A stretch of DNA of 64,000 bases from Gottfriedia solisilvae (GTDB lineage Bacteria; Bacillota; Bacilli; Bacillales; Bacillaceae_G). The position numbers were made by a program, and so were the translations under genes. The stretch is from NCBI RefSeq assembly GCF_002128405.1, contig NZ_NETJ01000003.1, positions 620,001 to 684,000 of the forward strand, read 5' to 3'. Under the pieces are notes generated by a model. That model saw only the letters and a list, made by a program, of their open reading frames with translations. It made no database searches and was not told where the DNA came from. Positions 24,774 to 34,315 of the stretch are shown one piece after another. Positions within the stretch are counted from its first letter, which is position 1, and every line of letters starts with the position of its first letter.

Positions 24774-25208
24774 ATTCTTTTTTTACATAGCCTTTTTATT
24801 TAATAATTGAACTTATAGTCTAGTGTCTTGATCATTAAAATTAAAAAATTTATGAATAAAGTTGAAATGAAAAATGCAAATTTCTTGTTTAAAAAATCAT
24901 ACATATATATCCTGAAAATCAACAAACTTCTATATTTATTCTAAAATTTAATGTTTTATTGAATTTATGGTAAGATTATATCAAATTTAATCAATATAAG
25001 AAGGAATTCGTTGAAAGTCGTCTAATTAATAAAGTAAGAAGAACTATTATATATAATTGTAGAAAAAACCTACTAAGTAAGTAAACTTAGTAGGTTTCAT
25101 CTTGTATCACTTTAGAAATATGAGATAAAATGAATAGTAGACAAAAAAATACTTTCTATTATTAAGTTTATTTATTAACAACAATCCTGCGGAAGGGAAA
25201 TAGTGTAA
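24774..25208. other. Intergenic region before the Spo0E-like gene
   Basis: AT-rich, ~430 bp. No coding signal found. It holds one strong hairpin at 25067-25096, listed separately. Confidence 0.5.
25063..25096 (-). terminator. Orphan intrinsic terminator
   Basis: AACCTACTAAGT / ACTTAGTAGGTT, a perfect 12-bp stem. The uninterrupted T6 tail is on the minus strand, yet no minus-strand gene lies to the right before 25.95 kb. Confidence 0.65.
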
Positions 25209-25418
25209 ATGAATGAATCTCAACTCAGCCATTTATTATTATCAATCTCATTAAAAAGAGAAGAAATGGTATTTTTTGCGGAAACTAGAGGTTTGAATGA
25301 ACAACTTACATTAAGGGCCAGTCAAGAATTAGATGAGCTTATTATTTCATATCAGAAAAACTCTCAAGGGTTATCGAGCCGTATTTTATCATCGAAAAAC
25401 CGTAATATGAAACAATAA
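25209..25418 (+). CDS. Spo0E-like aspartyl-phosphate phosphatase
   Basis: 69 aa. Members dephosphorylate Spo0A~P and delay sporulation. The family signature is present: KREEMVFFAETRGLNEQLTLRASQELDELIISYQ, with SQELDELI (SxxLDxLI) around residues 41-48 and a short basic tail. Preceded by GGAAGGGAAA. The MarR gene follows after 51 bp. Confidence 0.87.
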   Translation: MNESQLSHLLLSISLKREEMVFFAETRGLNEQLTLRASQELDELIISYQKNSQGLSSRILSSKNRNMKQ

Positions 25419-25442
25419 GGTATTCATAAAATAGATAGAGTA

Positions 25443-25458
25443 TTTAATTGGAATTAAA
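25443..25458 (+). promoter_or_regulatory. Palindrome immediately upstream of marR (possible operator)
   Basis: Perfect inverted repeat TTTAATTGGAATTAAA ending at the ribosome site of the next gene. MarR proteins commonly bind such 16-20 bp repeats at their own promoters. AT-richness lowers its weight. Confidence 0.35.
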
Positions 25459-25469
25459 GGAGTATAAGT

Positions 25470-25931
25470 ATGAATGAGACAAATAGAGATGAAATAGAGC
25501 TTTCATTAAAACTATTTATTGTATTATCTCGAGCGCATCGAAAAATAAATGACTCTGCCAATAAATCAATTGCAGAATTTAATCTAAATCCGACTGAGTT
25601 TGCTGTTTTGGAGTTATTGTACCATAAAGGCAATCAGCCACTTCAGCATATTGGTGAGAAGATTTTAATTGCGAGCGGAAGTATCACTTATGTAGTCGAT
25701 AAATTAGAGAAAAAAGGGCTTGTCGTACGTAATCCATGCAGTGCTGATCGAAGAGTCATTTATGCAGAGATTACAGATAGCGGAAATACTTTAATGAATG
25801 AGATATTCCCAATACACGAACAATTCTTACATGAACAAATGAGTGATCTTTCAGACGAGGAGAAAAATTTCTTAATTCACTTGTTAAAGAAAATCGGATA
25901 TCATGGAACAAATGAAAAAAGCTCACTTTAG
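25470..25931 (+). CDS. MarR family transcriptional regulator
   Basis: 153 aa winged helix. Core: LNPTEFAVLELLYHKGNQPLQHIGEKILIASGSITYVVDKLEKKGLV, with the recognition helix in ASGSITYVVDKL, then the wing NPCSADRRVIYAEITDSG. This is close to the YusO/MhqR-type group that answers quinones or electrophiles, but the ligand cannot be fixed. AAAGGAG precedes the ATG. Its terminator is shared with convergent motB. Confidence 0.88.
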   Translation: MNETNRDEIELSLKLFIVLSRAHRKINDSANKSIAEFNLNPTEFAVLELLYHKGNQPLQHIGEKILIASGSITYVVDKLEKKGLVVRNPCSADRRVIYAEITDSGNTLMNEIFPIHEQFLHEQMSDLSDEEKNFLIHLLKKIGYHGTNEKSSL

Positions 25932-25943
25932 ATGAGCTTTTTT
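25915..25943. terminator. Bidirectional terminator between marR and motB
   Basis: AAAAAAGCTCA / TGAGCTTTTTT stem with 7-nt loop; A/T flanks both sides. Confidence 0.87.
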
Positions 25944-25951
25944 CATTGTCA

Positions 25952-26707
25952 TTATTTCGTATTTGGGTTCGTGTTACTTGGAAGAACTAAAATTTCAACA
26001 CGTCTATTTTTTGCTCTACCTTTTTGTGTATGATTACTAGCAATTGGTTTATATTCTCCATAACCCTTTGCACTAAATGATTGTGGTTTTAATTTTTTAT
26101 TTTCCAACATGATTTTCATAAAGTTTACAGCACGTGTAACACTTAAATCCCAGTTGTCTTGAAACAATTCATTTTTAATCGGTACATTGTCTGTATGCCC
26201 TGAAATTATAACGCTTAAAGGTGGGTTTGAGATCAATAGATTAGAAATTTGTGTTGCAATCCTTCGTTCACTTGTTCTGACGATCGCACTCCCTGAATCA
26301 AATAAAACGTCGTTTGTAATTGTGATTAATAAGCCTTCATCAGTTAATTCAGTTTTTAGACTACTTTGAAGTTTATTATTTTTAATAAATTGGTCTACTT
26401 TTTCTTTTACTTCTTTTAGTTCTTTTTGAGTAGTTTCTCCATTACCTTTATTATCTTTTTCATTTGAACTACCTTTAGGATTTTCTTGAGGGATTGTCTC
26501 AGTCGGGTAATTCATAACGCCAGTTCCGCCATTGAAAATGGTTGTAAAGGAATCAGAGATTTGTTTAAACTTAGTTGCGTCTACACTACTTGAAGCAAAT
26601 AGAACGATAAAAAGTGCTAATAATAAAGTCAGTAAATCCGCGTAAGGTATTAACCAACTTTCATCAATATGCTCCTCGTGATCTTCATGTTTTTTCTTTT
26701 TACTCAT
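25952..26707 (-). CDS. motB: Flagellar motor stator protein MotB
   Basis: Peptidoglycan-anchored half of the proton-driven stator. 251 aa. One membrane helix near the N-terminus holds the proton-carrying Asp24 in PYADLLTLLLALFIVL. The C-terminal OmpA-like domain (about 130-245) has VIISGHTDNVPI and GYGEYKPIASN. Overlaps the end of motA by 8 bp, so the pair is translationally coupled. The plug region after the helix and the Asn/Lys-rich linker are as expected. Confidence 0.95.
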   Translation of the reverse strand: MSKKKKHEDHEEHIDESWLIPYADLLTLLLALFIVLFASSSVDATKFKQISDSFTTIFNGGTGVMNYPTETIPQENPKGSSNEKDNKGNGETTQKELKEVKEKVDQFIKNNKLQSSLKTELTDEGLLITITNDVLFDSGSAIVRTSERRIATQISNLLISNPPLSVIISGHTDNVPIKNELFQDNWDLSVTRAVNFMKIMLENKKLKPQSFSAKGYGEYKPIASNHTQKGRAKNRRVEILVLPSNTNPNTK

Positions 26708-27488
26708 CAGCTTTCTCTCCTGAGTTGATTAACATACGCTCTTTAATTGGTAAGTATACTGCTAATTTTTGTTCAATTAATCGAGGAGGTTGACCTTCTA
26801 ATACTGATAAAATACCTTCAATCATAATTTCTTTTCTTTTCACTTCTGCTTTAGATTTACGCTTTAATTTGTTTGCAAATGGATGCCACAAAACATATCC
26901 AGTGAAAATACCCATTAATGTTGCAACGAAAGCAGCTGCGATCGCATGACCTAGTAAATCAGTGTCACTTAAATTACCAAGAGCGGCTATTAATCCGATT
27001 ACTGCCCCTAAAACTCCAAGTGTCGGTGCATATGTTCCTGCTTGTGTAAAGATTAATGCACCAGCATGATGACGTTCTTTCATTGCATCTATTTCTTCGT
27101 CAAGAACATCTCTAATATATTCTGGTGATTGTCCATCAATTGCTAATGTTAAGCCTGACTTTAAGAATGTATCTTCAATTTCATTTAATTTTGCTTCTAA
27201 TGCTAAAAGCCCATCTCTTCTAGCTACAACAGCTAAATCAGAAAATAATTGGATGACATCTAAAACACTTTCTTTTTCTTCTTTACCAAATATAATTTTA
27301 AATAATGCGGGTATCCTTTTTAATTCACTCATCGGAAATGCGATTGCAACGGCTGCAATTGTTCCAAGAATGATAATTAAGATGGCTGCTGGATTCGCTA
27401 ATACAGCAGGCGAAACTCCTTTTAATACCATCCCAACTCCAACTGCAATAAATCCTAATATAATACCTATAACCGAGCTTTTATCCAT
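26700..27488 (-). CDS. motA: Flagellar motor stator protein MotA
   Basis: Membrane half of the stator, 262 aa with four helices. Family features: GIILGFIAVGVGMVLKG at the N-terminus; a long cytoplasmic loop with KEEKESVLDVIQLFSDLAVVARRDGLLALE; then PTLGVLGAVIGLIAALGNL, the helix pair lining the ion path. Followed by motB with overlap. B. subtilis also has sodium-driven MotPS; pairing with a MotB carrying a long OmpA domain fits MotAB. Confidence 0.94.
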   Translation of the reverse strand: MDKSSVIGIILGFIAVGVGMVLKGVSPAVLANPAAILIIILGTIAAVAIAFPMSELKRIPALFKIIFGKEEKESVLDVIQLFSDLAVVARRDGLLALEAKLNEIEDTFLKSGLTLAIDGQSPEYIRDVLDEEIDAMKERHHAGALIFTQAGTYAPTLGVLGAVIGLIAALGNLSDTDLLGHAIAAAFVATLMGIFTGYVLWHPFANKLKRKSKAEVKRKEIMIEGILSVLEGQPPRLIEQKLAVYLPIKERMLINSGEKADE

Positions 27489-27801
27489 ATCCCCAAAATT
27501 CCTCTCTCTCTATAAAATCTTTATGTGTTTGTAAAATTATGTCGCTAAATCTGTTTTATTGTATAAAAATGTTACTTTTCATTTAGATTTATTGTATTTA
27601 TTCAAAAATAAAACGAAAAGGTCATTTAGTATCATTTTTTTTACAATAAAACTCATCTTCTATATTACTATCGGATAAAATTAATACTTATCTAGTCATA
27701 CGTTAATAATTTTAAATTTTCAGAAATTAGTTTAAATTATGGTTTTTTTACTAGACTTTTTTTTATATAATAGCAATATCACACAAAATGGAGGGATAAT
27801 C
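27489..27801. other. Intergenic region between motA and the oligoendopeptidase gene
   Basis: About 310 bp, strongly AT-rich, holding both divergent promoters. No clear SigD-type or SigA-type promoter can be named with confidence, and no RNA is seen. Confidence 0.4.
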
Positions 27802-29496
27802 ATGAGTTTCCAAGATTACCAATACATTAGACCAAATATAAAAAATTTCGGAGAAGACTTTAAAAAACGATTACAAAATTTTTATGATGCTTCAACAGTT
27901 TTTGAACAAGAGTTAGCAATGAATGAAATTAATGACTTAAGAAATGAATTTTCTACAATGGAAAATATTTGTGCAATTCGTCATTCTATCGATACGAATG
28001 ATAAATTCTACGAAGATGAGCAAGCTTTTTTCGATGAGAATACGCCAATTGTTCAATCATATGGTCAGCAGTATTATAAAGCGTTGATTAGTTCACCTTT
28101 CAGAGAGCAATTAGAAGAAAAGTATGGTAAACAATTATTTGCATTAGCTGAGTGTGAAGTGAAAATTTTAAGTGAAGAGGTAATTCCTGATCTACAAGAA
28201 GAAAATAAATTGACGACTGAATATGGTAAATTGGTTGCCGCAGCTAAGCTACCTTTCTACGGAGAGGTGAAAACATTAGCACAAATTTCAGCTCATTTCG
28301 AGGATAAGGACAGAGAAGTAAGAAAAGTTGCTTATGATACATACTTTGGTTATTTCTCAGAAAACCAGGATAAATTTGATTTAATTTTTGATAAGTTAGT
28401 TAAAATTCGTTCTAGTATTGCAAATAAATTAGGCTTTTCTAACTTTGTTGAATTAGCATACGCTCGAATGTTAAGAACAGATTATAATGCAAGCGATGTG
28501 AAAAAGTTTAGAGACCAAGTTTATGACACGATTGTACCAATTGCTACTGAATTAAGAGAGCGTCAGGCAAAGAGAATTGGTGTTGAGCAGCTTTACTATT
28601 ATGATGATAAATTCGAGTTTGTAACAGGAAACGCTACACCAAAAGGTAGTCCTGAGTGGATTATTGAAAACGGTAAAAAAATGTACGATGAATTATCAAA
28701 AGAAACAAGTGAATTTTTCCAATTCATGCTTGATGAAGATTTATTGGATTTAGTTGCGAAAGAAGGAAAGCAGGGAGGAGGCTATTGTACTTATATCCCT
28801 AATTACAAAGCACCTTATATCTTTTCTAACTTTAATGGAACTTCAGGAGATATCGATGTTTTAACGCATGAAGCAGGTCATGCTTTCCAAGTTTACGAGA
28901 GTCGTAAGTTTAATACGCCAGAGTATTATTGGCCGACATATGAAGCTTGTGAAATTCACTCAATGAGTATGGAATTCTTTACTTGGCCGTGGCAAGAAAA
29001 CTTCTTTAAAGAGGATACAGAGAAATATTACTTTACTCATTTAAGTAGTGCCGTTACATTTATTAGTTATGGTGTTGCGGTTGATGAATTTCAACATGCA
29101 ATCTATGAAAAACCAGAATTAACACCTGAAGAAAGACATGGTCTTTGGAAAGAATTAGAAGCAAAATATTTACCTCATCGCGTAAATGATGGCAATAGCT
29201 ATTTAGAAAAAGGTGGCTTATGGCAAAGACAAGGTCACATTTACCAATCACCTTTCTATTACATCGATTATACATTAGCTCAAATTTGTGCATTACAATT
29301 CTGGAATAAAATGCATGAAGATCGTGATGCAGCGTGGTCTGACTATGTTGGCTTATGTCAATTAGGAGGCAGTAAATCATTTTTAGGTCTAGTAAGTGAA
29401 GCAAAACTTGAATCACCTTTTAATGAAGGAAGTATCGAAAAAACATTAGCACCAGTCAAAAAATGGTTAGACGGGGTTAATGATCATAACCTATAA
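27802..29496 (+). CDS. M3 family oligoendopeptidase (PepF-like)
   Basis: Cytoplasmic zinc peptidase that trims short peptides. 564 aa. Zinc motif HEAGH (in LTHEAGHAFQVYESR, about residue 355) with the third ligand in the following helix (EACEIHSMSMEFF). This is the shorter M3 oligoendopeptidase type. I start at the ATG 27802 after GGAGGG; in-frame codons upstream lie in the AT-rich promoter. Single gene with its own terminator. Confidence 0.92.
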   Translation: MSFQDYQYIRPNIKNFGEDFKKRLQNFYDASTVFEQELAMNEINDLRNEFSTMENICAIRHSIDTNDKFYEDEQAFFDENTPIVQSYGQQYYKALISSPFREQLEEKYGKQLFALAECEVKILSEEVIPDLQEENKLTTEYGKLVAAAKLPFYGEVKTLAQISAHFEDKDREVRKVAYDTYFGYFSENQDKFDLIFDKLVKIRSSIANKLGFSNFVELAYARMLRTDYNASDVKKFRDQVYDTIVPIATELRERQAKRIGVEQLYYYDDKFEFVTGNATPKGSPEWIIENGKKMYDELSKETSEFFQFMLDEDLLDLVAKEGKQGGGYCTYIPNYKAPYIFSNFNGTSGDIDVLTHEAGHAFQVYESRKFNTPEYYWPTYEACEIHSMSMEFFTWPWQENFFKEDTEKYYFTHLSSAVTFISYGVAVDEFQHAIYEKPELTPEERHGLWKELEAKYLPHRVNDGNSYLEKGGLWQRQGHIYQSPFYYIDYTLAQICALQFWNKMHEDRDAAWSDYVGLCQLGGSKSFLGLVSEAKLESPFNEGSIEKTLAPVKKWLDGVNDHNL

Positions 29497-29500
29497 TATG

Positions 29501-29536
29501 AAAACTCCGATTCGCTCTTTTGAATCGGAGTTTTTT
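29501..29536 (+). terminator. Oligoendopeptidase gene terminator
   Basis: AAAACTCCGATTC / GAATCGGAGTTTT perfect stem, 8-nt loop, T6. Confidence 0.9.
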
Positions 29537-29633
29537 AATATGAAAAAAGAGAAAGAATGGGTACAGGTGCACCTATACTTCGTTTTTATTAAAATGGGTA
29601 ACATTGCAAATCATTTTACTTTCTACCAGACCA

Positions 29634-32600
29634 TTACCCGTTAACAATAGTCGATTTCTCTTTTTTAACTTTATTCTTCTTTTTACGTGAGAAGAATAAT
29701 TCATATACTACTGGGATGAATACTAATGTTAATAAGGTAGATGAAGTTAATCCACCTATTACAGTAATGGCTAATCCTTTTGAGATTAAAGTTCCTGTTG
29801 ATGTTGTCAGTGCTAAAGGCAATAATGCAGCAATTGTTGCAAATGCTGTCATTAATATCGGACGAAGACGTGTTTTACCACCTTCAATTATCGCTTCACG
29901 AAGTGGTAATTGCTTTTGATCAATATTTTGACCAATGCGATCAACTAATACAATTGCATTTGTCGTAACGATACCAATTAACATTAATAATCCAATCATT
30001 ACACTGATAGACAATGGCTCGCCTGCAATAAATAGGGCAACAAATGATCCAATCGGAACAAATACTAAGGCAGAGAGAATGATAAATGGAATTCTAGCCT
30101 TACCGAAAGCAATTAACATTGTTAAATAAACTAATCCGATCGCTACACCCATAGCAACCCCTAAATCTTTAAAGGTTTGCATTGTATCGTCGCTTCCGCC
30201 ACCACCTTTAAGTGATACATCAGATGGTAGGTCTATTTCTTTTTTCACACCATTTACAACGTCATTTGTTACTTTTGCGATATCTTTTCCCTTAATTTGA
30301 GCAGAAACCTTCGCATATACCTTGCCATCTAATTTTTGAATCGTAGAATAAGTTTCGACTGATTTAACATCTGCAACATCAGACAGTTTAACGGGTCCAA
30401 GTTTACCGAAGAGAGTGATCTTTTTAATATCTTCAATAGATTGTAATTCTTTATTATAAGTAATCTGTACATTTTGGTCTTTACCATCAATTTTTAATGT
30501 GCCTAAACTGATAGGGTTTGTTTGATCAGCTACCAACCCTAAAATGTAACCTGATGAGATTCCATTTTTTGATACTTTCTCTTCATCAATAGAAACAATA
30601 ACTTGTTTTTGTTTTTCTGAGAAATTATTTGTTACATATTTTAAATCATCATTGTCTTTCATGTATTCTTCAACTTTTTTTGCACTTTCTTGAAGAGCCA
30701 CTAAGTTATTTGAGTACAAGTTTATATCAACATTATTATTGGAAGGAGGGCCACTAGATGAATTTTCCTGTAATCCAACTTTTGCGCCTTTTACTTCTGA
30801 AGTAGCTACTTCTTCCATTTTACTTTTAGTTTCCTTAATAAAAGTATCTACATCTGCACTGTCTTTCAGGTTAATAAAGTAACTTGCTTTATTTTCAGTC
30901 TTTAATCCTGTCATAAAGTCACGACTACCAACCCCAGTAGAGATTTCTTTTACTTCATCCATATCTAAAAACATTTTTTCTATTTTTAAAGAAACATCAT
31001 TTGTTTTTTCAATTGAAGTCGAGGAAGGTAACTCTAATTGAGCAATAATCGCTCTAGATGCTTCATTTGGGATAAATGTAAATCCTAGTCTGCCAACTAA
31101 CGAAAATGAACCAAGAAGTAATACAATCGCTAAAACGATTACAATCCATTTACGGTTTAATGACTTTTCAATTAATTTACCATACCAAATTTGAAGCTTT
31201 TCCTCTTTTTCCTCAGGCGGTACTTTCTTAAATGAATAACGAGCAAGAATTGGCACAATTGTAATTGAAACCAATAAAGAAGCCAGTAATGAAAAGACGA
31301 TCGTTAAGGCAAATGGTAAGAAAATTTTACTAGTGAAACCGCCAACTACTCCAAGTGGTAAAAATACAACGATTGTCGTAATGGTTGAAGATGTGATAGC
31401 TTTTAGAATTTCTTTCGTTGAAGAAAGAATTAATTCATTTGACATGCCTTCTTTTGATTTTCGAATTCGACGGAATATGTTCTCAATGACAACAATGCTA
31501 TCATCAACTACGCGCCCAACAGCAACTGCCATCCCACCTAGCGTCATAATATTTAAAGTAATATCCAATTCTAGTAAGAAGATTGATGTTATTAATAATG
31601 ATAATGGAATCGAAATAATTGCGATAAAAGTTGCTCGGACATTTCGTAAAAATAATAACACTGCAATCGAAGCAAATACTGCACCTAGCAAGCCTTCCTT
31701 TACAAGTGATTCAACAGATTGTTTTACACCTTCTGCAGAGCTATAACCTACTTTATAAGAAACTTCTTTCTTATACTTATTAAGAACACTTATCACTTTA
31801 TCTGCTACTTCAACTGTATTTGCATCTTGTTTTTTTGTAATCGCCATAGAAATCGAATCTTTTTCGTTATATCGGATTAGTTCATCTTGAGAAGTTATCG
31901 ATTCAATCTTAGCTACATCACTTAATAAAACTTTTGGTTGTACTGTTTGTGATTCATTAGTAGTTGTGCCAAAAGATGTAATTTGTAGTTCTAAATCTTT
32001 CAATTTTTGGATGGTATCAAGTTTTTCTTCAATTCGAATAGGAACTTTAATATCACCATCAGTTATTTTTCCAGCAGGGAATGAAAGGAATTTTGCGTTA
32101 ATTTGATCTTTAACGGTTGATAAAGAAAGACCTAATTTTGCGATTTTTTCTTTATCTAATTCAATCGATAGCGAAGTCGATTTTCCCCCACCAATAGAGA
32201 CACTGTTTACACCTTCGATTTTGTTTAATGCAGGAACAATTTCCTCATCTAAAACATTTTCAATATTTGAACCATCTTTTGAAAATACAGAAAGATAATA
32301 GATAGGGAAGGAGCCGAATGAAAAACGATCAACTTTTGATGTTACATTTTCAGGTAGGCCAGCTTCCTTAAGGGTTGAATTAATTTGTTGTTCAACTTTA
32401 TCCATGTCTGTATTAAATGGAAATTCTAAATTAATGACAGATACACTTTCAAATGACGAGCTTGATAAAGTTTTAATACCCTCAATTGATTTAAAAGAAT
32501 TTTCAAGTTTCGTCGTAATTTGTTCATTTACATCCTCTGGTGCTGTTCCAGGGTATACTACTTGAACAGAAATAGCTGGAAATTCAATATCTGGAAGCTC

Positions 32601-32708
32601 CTCAACCTTTAATTTTGAATAAGAGTACAACCCACCAAATATTAATAAAAATGAAATAATAAAAACGGCTACTGAATTTTTCAAACTAAATTTTGTTAAA
32701 AAGTTCAT
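29634..32708 (-). CDS. RND-superfamily efflux permease (HAE-1/SwrC-like)
   Basis: 1024 aa, 12 membrane helices in two repeats, each followed by a large outer loop. Opens FSLKNSVAVFIISFLLIFGG; VYPGTAPEDVNEQITTKLE and the central helix-4 segment VAVGRVVDDSIVVIENI are diagnostic and include the paired Asp residues of the proton relay. A second copy of the fold starts near residue 520. In Firmicutes such pumps (SwrC/YerP) export surfactin-type lipopeptides and drugs. No membrane-fusion protein is adjacent. Substrate unknown. AAGGAAGG precedes the ATG. Confidence 0.9.
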   Translation of the reverse strand: MNFLTKFSLKNSVAVFIISFLLIFGGLYSYSKLKVEELPDIEFPAISVQVVYPGTAPEDVNEQITTKLENSFKSIEGIKTLSSSSFESVSVINLEFPFNTDMDKVEQQINSTLKEAGLPENVTSKVDRFSFGSFPIYYLSVFSKDGSNIENVLDEEIVPALNKIEGVNSVSIGGGKSTSLSIELDKEKIAKLGLSLSTVKDQINAKFLSFPAGKITDGDIKVPIRIEEKLDTIQKLKDLELQITSFGTTTNESQTVQPKVLLSDVAKIESITSQDELIRYNEKDSISMAITKKQDANTVEVADKVISVLNKYKKEVSYKVGYSSAEGVKQSVESLVKEGLLGAVFASIAVLLFLRNVRATFIAIISIPLSLLITSIFLLELDITLNIMTLGGMAVAVGRVVDDSIVVIENIFRRIRKSKEGMSNELILSSTKEILKAITSSTITTIVVFLPLGVVGGFTSKIFLPFALTIVFSLLASLLVSITIVPILARYSFKKVPPEEKEEKLQIWYGKLIEKSLNRKWIVIVLAIVLLLGSFSLVGRLGFTFIPNEASRAIIAQLELPSSTSIEKTNDVSLKIEKMFLDMDEVKEISTGVGSRDFMTGLKTENKASYFINLKDSADVDTFIKETKSKMEEVATSEVKGAKVGLQENSSSGPPSNNNVDINLYSNNLVALQESAKKVEEYMKDNDDLKYVTNNFSEKQKQVIVSIDEEKVSKNGISSGYILGLVADQTNPISLGTLKIDGKDQNVQITYNKELQSIEDIKKITLFGKLGPVKLSDVADVKSVETYSTIQKLDGKVYAKVSAQIKGKDIAKVTNDVVNGVKKEIDLPSDVSLKGGGGSDDTMQTFKDLGVAMGVAIGLVYLTMLIAFGKARIPFIILSALVFVPIGSFVALFIAGEPLSISVMIGLLMLIGIVTTNAIVLVDRIGQNIDQKQLPLREAIIEGGKTRLRPILMTAFATIAALLPLALTTSTGTLISKGLAITVIGGLTSSTLLTLVFIPVVYELFFSRKKKNKVKKEKSTIVNG

Positions 32709-32899
32709 TCAATACCTTCCTTTCTAATTTGAGGTGAATAAATCAATAGTCATTTACAAAATGAATTTTTGAAGTTCACCAAATTTCAAATGCTATTTTT
32801 TACATGTGAATTTTGTCTAAAATGTAAAAATGAAAGATTACATATAATCTACAATTTTGTGAAAGGATAAAAAACGAAATTACTTAAGGGGGTGGAATG

Positions 32900-33010
32900 A
32901 TGACAAAATCAAAAAGTGAAAAAGAACGTTTTTGGAATGAAAGAAAAACGAACCAACAACCACATGAGAAAGTAAAATCTTTTAAAGAATTGGACAAAGA
33001 AACTAAATGA
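32900..33010 (+). CDS. Small hydrophilic hypothetical protein (36 aa)
   Basis: Begins at an ATG (a second ATG lies one codon earlier) with a strong AAGGGGGTGG ribosome site. The peptide is very polar and basic (TKSKSEKERFWNERKTNQQ) and probably disordered. I do not recognise the family. The good ribosome site and placement argue that it is translated. Confidence 0.5.
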   Translation: MTKSKSEKERFWNERKTNQQPHEKVKSFKELDKETK

Positions 33011-33102
33011 TATAAAATTACTCCTTTCAATTTTTTTAGTTTTGGTTTTATGTCCAAATCTGAAAAATTTATCCAATTTACTCACATTAACAAATGTAAT
33101 CA

Positions 33103-33134
33103 TAAAAAAAAGTCCCGTGATGCACACGGGACTT
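33103..33134 (-). terminator. Strong terminator read on the minus strand
   Basis: AAGTCCCGTG / CACGGGACTT with 5-nt loop. The T8 tail is on the minus strand. The nearest minus-strand gene (33362) ends 227 bp upstream of it, giving a long 3' region or a separate small RNA. Confidence 0.75.
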
Positions 33135-33361
33135 AAGGATGATTTGAAACGCTTATTATTTTACAAAATTCAAAAAAATGTAGAAGTATGTAAGTACGGT
33201 TTCTATTATTTAGTTATTCTCTAAAATACAACAAAACATTTACAATTTATAATCTGCTTAGTTCACTAGTCTCAACAAGACGTGGTAAATGACTATTTAT
33301 GATTAAATTAAAACGTTACTGGACCACGAAATGCGTTTGTCGAACGTCATCTATTGAACAA
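33135..33361. other. Unassigned region between a terminator and the DUF2187 gene
   Basis: 227 bp. On the minus strand it would be the 3' untranslated part of the DUF2187 transcript, or an independent small RNA ending at the terminator. No open frame with a good ribosome site is seen. Confidence 0.35.
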
Positions 33362-33547
33362 TTATTCTGCGGTTCTTACAATTTTATAGTTTTTATGGTT
33401 AACAACTGTAAGCGGTTCCATTTCTAAATCTCTAAAGTTTTCCATTATCGATATGTCTACTATGACAGAATTTTTATTCACTTTTTGAACTTTTCCTTTT
33501 AACCCTTGTTTAAACTCAATGATATTTCCAGCTTCTGCAATTTTCAT
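33362..33547 (-). CDS. DUF2187 family protein (YkvS-like)
   Basis: 61 aa, a single small beta-barrel (KOW-like): EAGNIIEFKQGLKGKVQKVNKNSVIVDI, then LEMEPLTVVNHKNYKIV. It matches the short YkvS/DUF2187 proteins of Bacilli. Function unknown; a nucleic-acid-binding role is only suggested by the fold type. AGGAGATAC precedes the ATG. Confidence 0.82.
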   Translation of the reverse strand: MKIAEAGNIIEFKQGLKGKVQKVNKNSVIVDISIMENFRDLEMEPLTVVNHKNYKIVRTAE

Positions 33548-33725
33548 GAGCGTATCTCCTAATAAAAAGTTTTCATTTTACACCTTCTATAATGCATGAA
33601 AACGGTTTAAAGGTAAAGAGAAAATTGAATATTTTTTACAATTTAGTCAATTTAAATTCAAAAATATGTTTAAAAATTACAAGAAGGGTAAAAAATGGAT
33701 GTAGCACTCTTTGGAGGTTACTTTC

Positions 33726-34034
33726 TTGAAGAAATGGATTGAAGATTTACAGTATGATTTAGAAGAAGAAATAAAAGAATTTGTTAGCAGTAATACTTTG
33801 ATTGGTGATCCAATTTTATTTTTTGATCAGATCATTGTCATTCCATTTTTTGAAATGGTCGTTCTACTAGGTGAGGGACATGCAAAAGTTCATTTTGAAT
33901 GTCTTGGCACTGGGTTGGAATTAATACCAAAAGCATTTTTAGTCATAATAGATGGAGAAATTGAAGTCATTCTAGTTAAGAATGAAGATTCAAATGTATT
34001 TGTCACAGAGAAAATTTTAGACGTAACAATTTAG
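33726..34034 (+). CDS. Hypothetical protein
   Basis: 102 aa. TTG start (33726) 8 bp after GGAGG; an upstream TTG overlaps that site. N-terminal acidic helix (KKWIEDLQYDLEEEIKEFV) followed by an all-beta part (PFFEMVVLLGEGHAKVHFE, AFLVIIDGEIEVILVKNED). I do not recognise it. No signal peptide. It is followed by another small unknown gene after 86 bp. Confidence 0.55.
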   Translation: MKKWIEDLQYDLEEEIKEFVSSNTLIGDPILFFDQIIVIPFFEMVVLLGEGHAKVHFECLGTGLELIPKAFLVIIDGEIEVILVKNEDSNVFVTEKILDVTI

Positions 34035-34120
34035 TTTTCATATAATAACATCTTTGATAATGTTAGAGGGAAGCATTAAAACAGTAATCAAGATTAGAAC
34101 TATTATTAAAGGGTGAGAAT

Positions 34121-34315
34121 ATGGAACAAAATGAAATGTTGAATGGTATTGAACAACTTAAAAACGGTGAAATTACACAAATATTGATCAAAAAAGAAGA
34201 TTTTTTAAACTTTAGACAAATTATTGTGAATCGAGAGGACTTTAAACACTTCCGAGGAATTGCTCAGCATGGTGGCGATGTAATTTATACATATATAGAA
34301 GAAGCAAGAAGTTAA
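34121..34315 (+). CDS. Small hypothetical protein
   Basis: 64 aa. AAAGGGTGAG ribosome site. Sequence includes EQLKNGEITQILIKKEDFLNFRQ and NREDFKHFRGIAQHGGDVIYTY, an internal echo (KEDFLNFR / REDFKHFR) that suggests a short repeated unit. Family not recognised; relatives may exist in other Bacilli. No function proposed. Confidence 0.6.
   Translation: MEQNEMLNGIEQLKNGEITQILIKKEDFLNFRQIIVNREDFKHFRGIAQHGGDVIYTYIEEARS

Noticed and set aside
24536-24775. 79-codon minus-strand frame across repeat copy A
   Set aside because: Same reason: the repeat is structural, and no other copy keeps this frame.
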